Positions 5,469 to 7,986 of a stretch of DNA of 7,986 bases are shown piece after piece. This DNA comes from an uncultured Pseudomonadota bacterium (lineage in GTDB: Bacteria > Myxococcota_A > UBA796 > GCA-2862545). The notes beneath the pieces are model-generated. The model was not told the DNA's origin. It did not search any database and saw only the letters and a program-made list of their open reading frames with translations. The stretch lies in assembly GCA_937891875.1 (NCBI GenBank), contig CALATR010000579.1, positions 1 through 7,986 on the forward strand, given 5' to 3'. The position numbers and the translations under genes were made by a program. Numbering within the stretch: the stretch's first letter is position 1; each line of letters starts with the position of its first letter.

Positions 5469-6239
5469 ATGCACAAGCTGTTTGTGGCCACGTTGGGAGT
5501 GGCCAGCCTGGCCAGCGTCGGCTGTGCGAACGCCAACCTCTTCACCGTCGAGGACGACATCGAGCTCGGCCAGCAGCTGAGCGACGAGATCGCCGCGAGC
5601 CCCGACGACTACCCCGTGATCGCCCGGGCCGATGCCCCCGACGCCTACACCGAGCTCGAGCGCATCAAGAACAGCGTGCTCTCGTCGGACGACATCGTCT
5701 ACCGCGACGAGTTTGCCTGGGAGCTCAAGATCATCGACGACGACGAGACCCTCAACGCCTTCGCCGCGCCGGGCGGCTTCATGTACGTCTACACCGGCCT
5801 CATCCGCTTCCTCGACCGGGAGGACGACCTCGCTGGCGTCCTGGGCCACGAGATCGCCCACGCCGACCGTCGCCACAGCACCGAGCAGCTCACCAAGGCC
5901 TACGGCATCTCCGCCCTCATCGCGGTGCTTCTCGGCGATGATCCTGGTCTTCTCGCCGAGCTCGCCGCCGGCCTCGCCAGCCTGCAGTTCTCCCGCACCG
6001 ACGAGTCCGAGGCCGACGCCTGGTCCGTCCGCTACCTCTGCGACACCGACTACGCCGCCAACGGCGCCGCCGAGTTCTTCCGCAAGCTCGACGGAGCCAG
6101 CGTCCCCGCCTTCCTGTCGACGCACCCGAACCCCGAGAACCGGGTCGAGGCGATCGATGCGCTGGCGTTGGAGCTGGGGTGCTCGACGGAGGCGTATGGG
6201 GAAGGGCGGTATCAGCAGCTGCTGGATGGGTTGCCGTAG
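5469..6239 (+). CDS. M48-family metalloprotease, lipoprotein
   Basis: 256 residues. The N-terminus is Met-His-Lys, a hydrophobic stretch, then Ser-Val-Gly-Cys19, a permissive lipobox, so a lipid-anchored periplasmic or outer-membrane protein is likely. The M48 pattern is complete: Asn-Ala-Phe-Ala..Pro-Gly-Gly (about 96-102) with Tyr-Val-Tyr-Thr-Gly-Leu, G-H127-E128-I-A-H131 (zinc ligands and catalytic Glu), E179-x-x-x-D183 (third ligand region), and Ser-Thr-His219-Pro-x-Pro-x-x-Arg225. This resembles the small BepA/LoiP-like M48 proteases involved in outer-membrane protein quality control; that specific role is inferred. No TPR domain follows, unlike BepA. An in-frame ATG at 5454 would add five residues but has no ribosome binding site. 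The last 35 or so codons switch from C-ending to G/T-ending wobble bases. The gene stands alone, divergent from the HTTM operon. Confidence 0.9.
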   Translation: MHKLFVATLGVASLASVGCANANLFTVEDDIELGQQLSDEIAASPDDYPVIARADAPDAYTELERIKNSVLSSDDIVYRDEFAWELKIIDDDETLNAFAAPGGFMYVYTGLIRFLDREDDLAGVLGHEIAHADRRHSTEQLTKAYGISALIAVLLGDDPGLLAELAAGLASLQFSRTDESEADAWSVRYLCDTDYAANGAAEFFRKLDGASVPAFLSTHPNPENRVEAIDALALELGCSTEAYGEGRYQQLLDGLP

Positions 6240-6275
6240 GGGCGGGGAAGCGGTGGCTGTCGTGACGGCACTCGG

Positions 6276-6312
6276 CACAGAGACCCAGAGGCACAGAGGG
6301 ATTCACAGAGGG
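6276..6312. repeat. CACAGAG-rich fragment of a dispersed intergenic repeat type
   Basis: Four near-copies of a short unit lie in 37 bases: CACAGAG (6276-6282), CCAGAGG (6285-6291), CACAGAGGG (6292-6300) and CACAGAGGG (6304-6312). In one frame it reads Thr-Glu-Thr-Gln-Arg-His-Arg-Gly. I recognise this spurious peptide from intergenic repeats of many unrelated bacteria. It lies between the convergent ends of the M48 gene and the zinc-ribbon gene. There is no evidence that it is translated. Confidence 0.55.
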
Positions 6313-6331
6313 CGTCCATGTGGGCCGGAGG

Positions 6332-7162
6332 TCAGGGGGTGAACGCGCGCAGGCCGATCAAGATGTCCTGGAGAACCGCGGTGGCCACGGCGTCCTCACT
6401 CACCAGGAAGCTCTGCCACGCCTCGGAAGCCGCGGACGCGGGCTCCGCGAGCGAGAGCAACCAACGGTGAGGCACGGCGTCAGGATCGTCATGCCGCAAG
6501 GCGGCCACGACTGCATCGAGTCGTCCAGCCTGTTCCCTTGAAATCAACCTCATCCGCCGGCGTAGTGCTGCTGCGCCCAGCCCGTCGCCCTCTCCGTCAG
6601 ACCTCCGGTACTCCGCTTCTCCGTGGTGGAAGCCACCGTCCGCCGGCCCACGACCTGCCGTCTCCACCTCGATCCCCCCCAACCCGATCTCCCACTCCTC
6701 CCACCGCTGCTCCCCTCTCCGCCTCCACCGCCGCACGTCCACCCGCACGCCCCGCAGCTCCCCCCGCGCGATCCCAGCCAGGATCTCGGTCCCGATCGCG
6801 AACGCCAGCCTCGCGTGGCTCTGGGAGACGGTGCCGAGCACCTCGCGGTCCCGGACCAGCACCTTCGTCCAGACGTCGTGAGGGACGTCATCGCCGCTCA
6901 GGTGCTCGTTGCCCGCCTGGAAGGCCGCGAACTCGGCGGGCACCCGCAGGAGCCGGCGCACGCGGCCCTCACCCTGGCCGGCGACCATGCCGCCGCGGAT
7001 CCGCACGGTCGCGGACCCGCTCTCACTCCGCAGCTGCACGTCGCGGCTGAACCAGCGGCTCTCCACCTCCACCGGGCCAGCGTCGCCGCAGGCGCAGGGG
7101 TCTTCGGGTCGGTCGCGGCCGCACGCGGGGCAGGGCCAGCCGGGTTCAGGAGGTCGCGTCAT
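6332..7162 (-). CDS. Hypothetical protein with N-terminal zinc ribbon
   Basis: 276 residues, unrecognised. The N-terminus has Cys-Pro-Ala-Cys-Gly (C11, C14) and Cys-Ala-Cys-Gly (C23, C25), a compact zinc-ribbon-like knuckle. Next comes a region (about 30-140) with alternating beta-like segments. Around residues 135-165 there is a cluster rich in Arg, Trp and Glu. The C-terminal third is helical-looking (Glu-Gln-Ala-Gly-Arg-Leu-Asp-Ala-Val-Val-Ala-Ala-Leu; Ala-Thr-Ala-Val-Leu-Gln-Asp-Ile-Leu-Ile-Gly-Leu). No signal peptide or membrane helix. The ATG at 7162 overlaps the upstream gene by 17 bp and lacks a clear ribosome site, so translation is probably coupled. Codon use is uneven: the middle prefers GGG/CGG and purine-rich codons, and the C-terminal half uses TTG, ATT, TCA, GGA and CGA, which the neighbours avoid. 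Function cannot be stated. Confidence 0.7.
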   Translation of the reverse strand: MTRPPEPGWPCPACGRDRPEDPCACGDAGPVEVESRWFSRDVQLRSESGSATVRIRGGMVAGQGEGRVRRLLRVPAEFAAFQAGNEHLSGDDVPHDVWTKVLVRDREVLGTVSQSHARLAFAIGTEILAGIARGELRGVRVDVRRWRRRGEQRWEEWEIGLGGIEVETAGRGPADGGFHHGEAEYRRSDGEGDGLGAAALRRRMRLISREQAGRLDAVVAALRHDDPDAVPHRWLLSLAEPASAASEAWQSFLVSEDAVATAVLQDILIGLRAFTP

Positions 7163-7469
7163 CGAGGGCGCGCAGGACGTCTTCGGTCGCCCGGAGGCGG
7201 CGCTGGCTCGCCTTGCGCTGCGCCTTGGGCTTGAGGAACTCGAGCACGAACAGCACCGTGAGGCCGGCGAGGGCGAGCACGAGGATGAGCACGGTCATCA
7301 GCGCCGGGTTCACCAGCGGTGCGGCCTGCTTGGCCATGCGCACGGTCATCACCAGCCCGTTGCCCTCCTCCAGCGTCGGGGGCAGCCGGCTCAACAGGGC
7401 GAGCAGGGCCAGGCCGAGCACGGTGATCGTGGCGAGGAAGGCGCCGATGACCGGGAGACGGTGGATCAC
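7146..7469 (-). CDS. Small two-helix membrane protein, unknown function
   Basis: 107 residues. The GTG start at 7469 overlaps the upstream stop by 4 bp (GTGA), and GGAGAG lies five bases before it. Two membrane helices at about 6-27 and 55-79 are joined by a short loop holding Leu-Glu-Glu-Gly and Arg-Met-Ala-Lys. The C-terminal tail (80-107) is strongly basic then mixed (Lys-Pro-Lys-Ala-Gln-Arg-Lys..Gln-Arg-Arg), consistent with both ends in the cytoplasm. I do not recognise the family. It sits between a single-pass membrane protein and the zinc-ribbon protein, so it probably belongs to the same membrane-associated unit. Confidence 0.75.
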   Translation of the reverse strand: MIHRLPVIGAFLATITVLGLALLALLSRLPPTLEEGNGLVMTVRMAKQAAPLVNPALMTVLILVLALAGLTVLFVLEFLKPKAQRKASQRRLRATEDVLRALDDATS

Positions 7470-7986
7470 AGCAGCTCTCCGTTCGGTGCGTCGCCATCGC
7501 CGGGAGCAGGCTGCTTCTCGGCGTCCTCCTCCTGGGAGTCGTGGAAGCGCTTGCGCAGGTGCAACGCCAGCTCTGCGCGTCGATCCTCATAGGCGCGCTC
7601 CAGCGCACCCAGGCCGATGATCCGCGCCACCGGGTACAGGATCAGGCTCGCGAGCCCCAGCGCCATCAGCGTGAACAGGCCTCCGAGCGGCCAGCTGGTC
7701 GAGCCGAGATCCCAGGAGAGCTGCCAGGAGAGCGAGGCGCGCCCGTCCTGGCCCGGCGAGGCCCGGTGCACCGCGGTGAGCCGCCACGGTCCGTCCTCCT
7801 GCACCCGGAAGGAGTGGCTCGCGACGCGGTTGGCGGGGCCGGAGCTCTCGTGCACGCAGCGGACCAGGGTGTAGGTGCGGCCCGACGGTGCCTCGGCGAG
7901 GAGCTCGATGCCCTCGCTGCCCGAGTCCAGGCTGCAGTCCACGTCCATCGTGTAGTAGCCCCACTGGGTCCGCATCGGCACGGTGC
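7466..7986 (-). CDS. Single-pass membrane protein with extracytoplasmic beta-rich domain (5' truncated by window edge)
   Basis: The frame is open to the right edge, so the N-terminus lies outside the window. A GTG at 7981 exists but has no visible context to support it. The visible part starts with a beta-rich segment containing two Cys (Val-Asp-Cys and Val-Arg-Cys) that could form a disulfide and several Trp, typical of an extracytoplasmic sandwich domain. It is followed by one membrane helix (Gly-Gly-Leu-Phe-Thr-Leu-Met-Ala-Leu-Gly-Leu region) and a cytoplasmic tail that is first basic and helical (Arg-Arg-Ala-Glu-Leu-Ala-Leu-His-Leu-Arg-Lys-Arg), then acidic with Pro/Gly. Family not recognised. 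It is the first visible gene of a three-gene minus-strand operon, overlapping the next start by 4 bp. Confidence 0.7.
   Translation of the reverse strand, partial: TVPMRTQWGYYTMDVDCSLDSGSEGIELLAEAPSGRTYTLVRCVHESSGPANRVASHSFRVQEDGPWRLTAVHRASPGQDGRASLSWQLSWDLGSTSWPLGGLFTLMALGLASLILYPVARIIGLGALERAYEDRRAELALHLRKRFHDSQEEDAEKQPAPGDGDAPNGELL

Noticed and set aside
6256..6269. Small stem GCTGT/ACGGC after the M48 gene as a terminator
   Set aside because: Only five pairs including a wobble, a 4-nt loop and no T-run; not distinguishable from background.
6276..6312. CRISPR-like array from the repeated CACAGAG units
   Set aside because: The units are 7-9 bases and the gaps 0-3 bases, far too short for CRISPR repeats and spacers, and no cas gene is nearby.
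1..7986. tRNA, rRNA, riboswitch, transposase or attachment site
   Set aside because: I looked on both strands for these and saw no cloverleaf, rRNA core motif, transposase motif or flanking direct repeats that I could support.

Overview
This is a high-GC window, strongly biased to C/G at third codon positions. It most likely comes from a myxobacterium-like member of Myxococcota or a related delta-proteobacterial lineage. The main evidence is two secreted proteins ending in MYXO-CTERM-type tails: a Cys-containing Gly/Ser linker, a hydrophobic helix, then an Arg cluster. One of them also looks like the MXAN_6640-type putative metalloproteases of this group. This assignment rests on protein features only; the window holds no rRNA or tRNA.

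Layout from left to right. (1) 1-363, plus strand: the C-terminal part of a DUF1963/YwqG-like protein cut by the window edge. (2) 364-492: a non-coding gap with two stem-loops, one a 32-nt near-perfect palindrome, and a sigma70-like promoter. (3) 493-1797, plus strand: a secreted MYXO-CTERM protein with an Ig-like 'choice-of-anchor D' domain. It converges across a 21-bp gap, holding a hairpin, on the operon that follows. (4) 5400 down to 1819, minus strand: a tight four-gene operon in which every junction is a 4-bp stop/start overlap. Its order is a single-pass membrane partner protein (TTG start), an HTTM/gamma-carboxylase-like multi-pass membrane protein, a MYXO-CTERM HExxH metalloprotease and a GNAT-like acetyltransferase. 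(5) 5469-6239, plus strand: a divergently transcribed M48-family lipoprotein metalloprotease. (6) 6240-6331: a short gap carrying a CACAGAG-rich fragment of a dispersed intergenic repeat type. (7) From the right edge down to 6332, minus strand: a three-gene operon of unrecognised proteins, namely a single-pass membrane protein (partial), a small two-helix membrane protein and a zinc-ribbon-containing protein.

Most products with recognisable targeting work at or beyond the cell envelope: two tagged surface or secreted proteins, an M48 lipoprotein and several membrane proteins. The most distinctive unit is the HTTM operon. The HTTM protein keeps a Lys (K182) at the position I align to the catalytic base of vitamin-K-dependent gamma-carboxylase, and it is translationally coupled to a tagged protease and a GNAT protein. 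Whether these four proteins form one functional system is inference. I saw no CRISPR array, insertion sequence, tRNA or rRNA.
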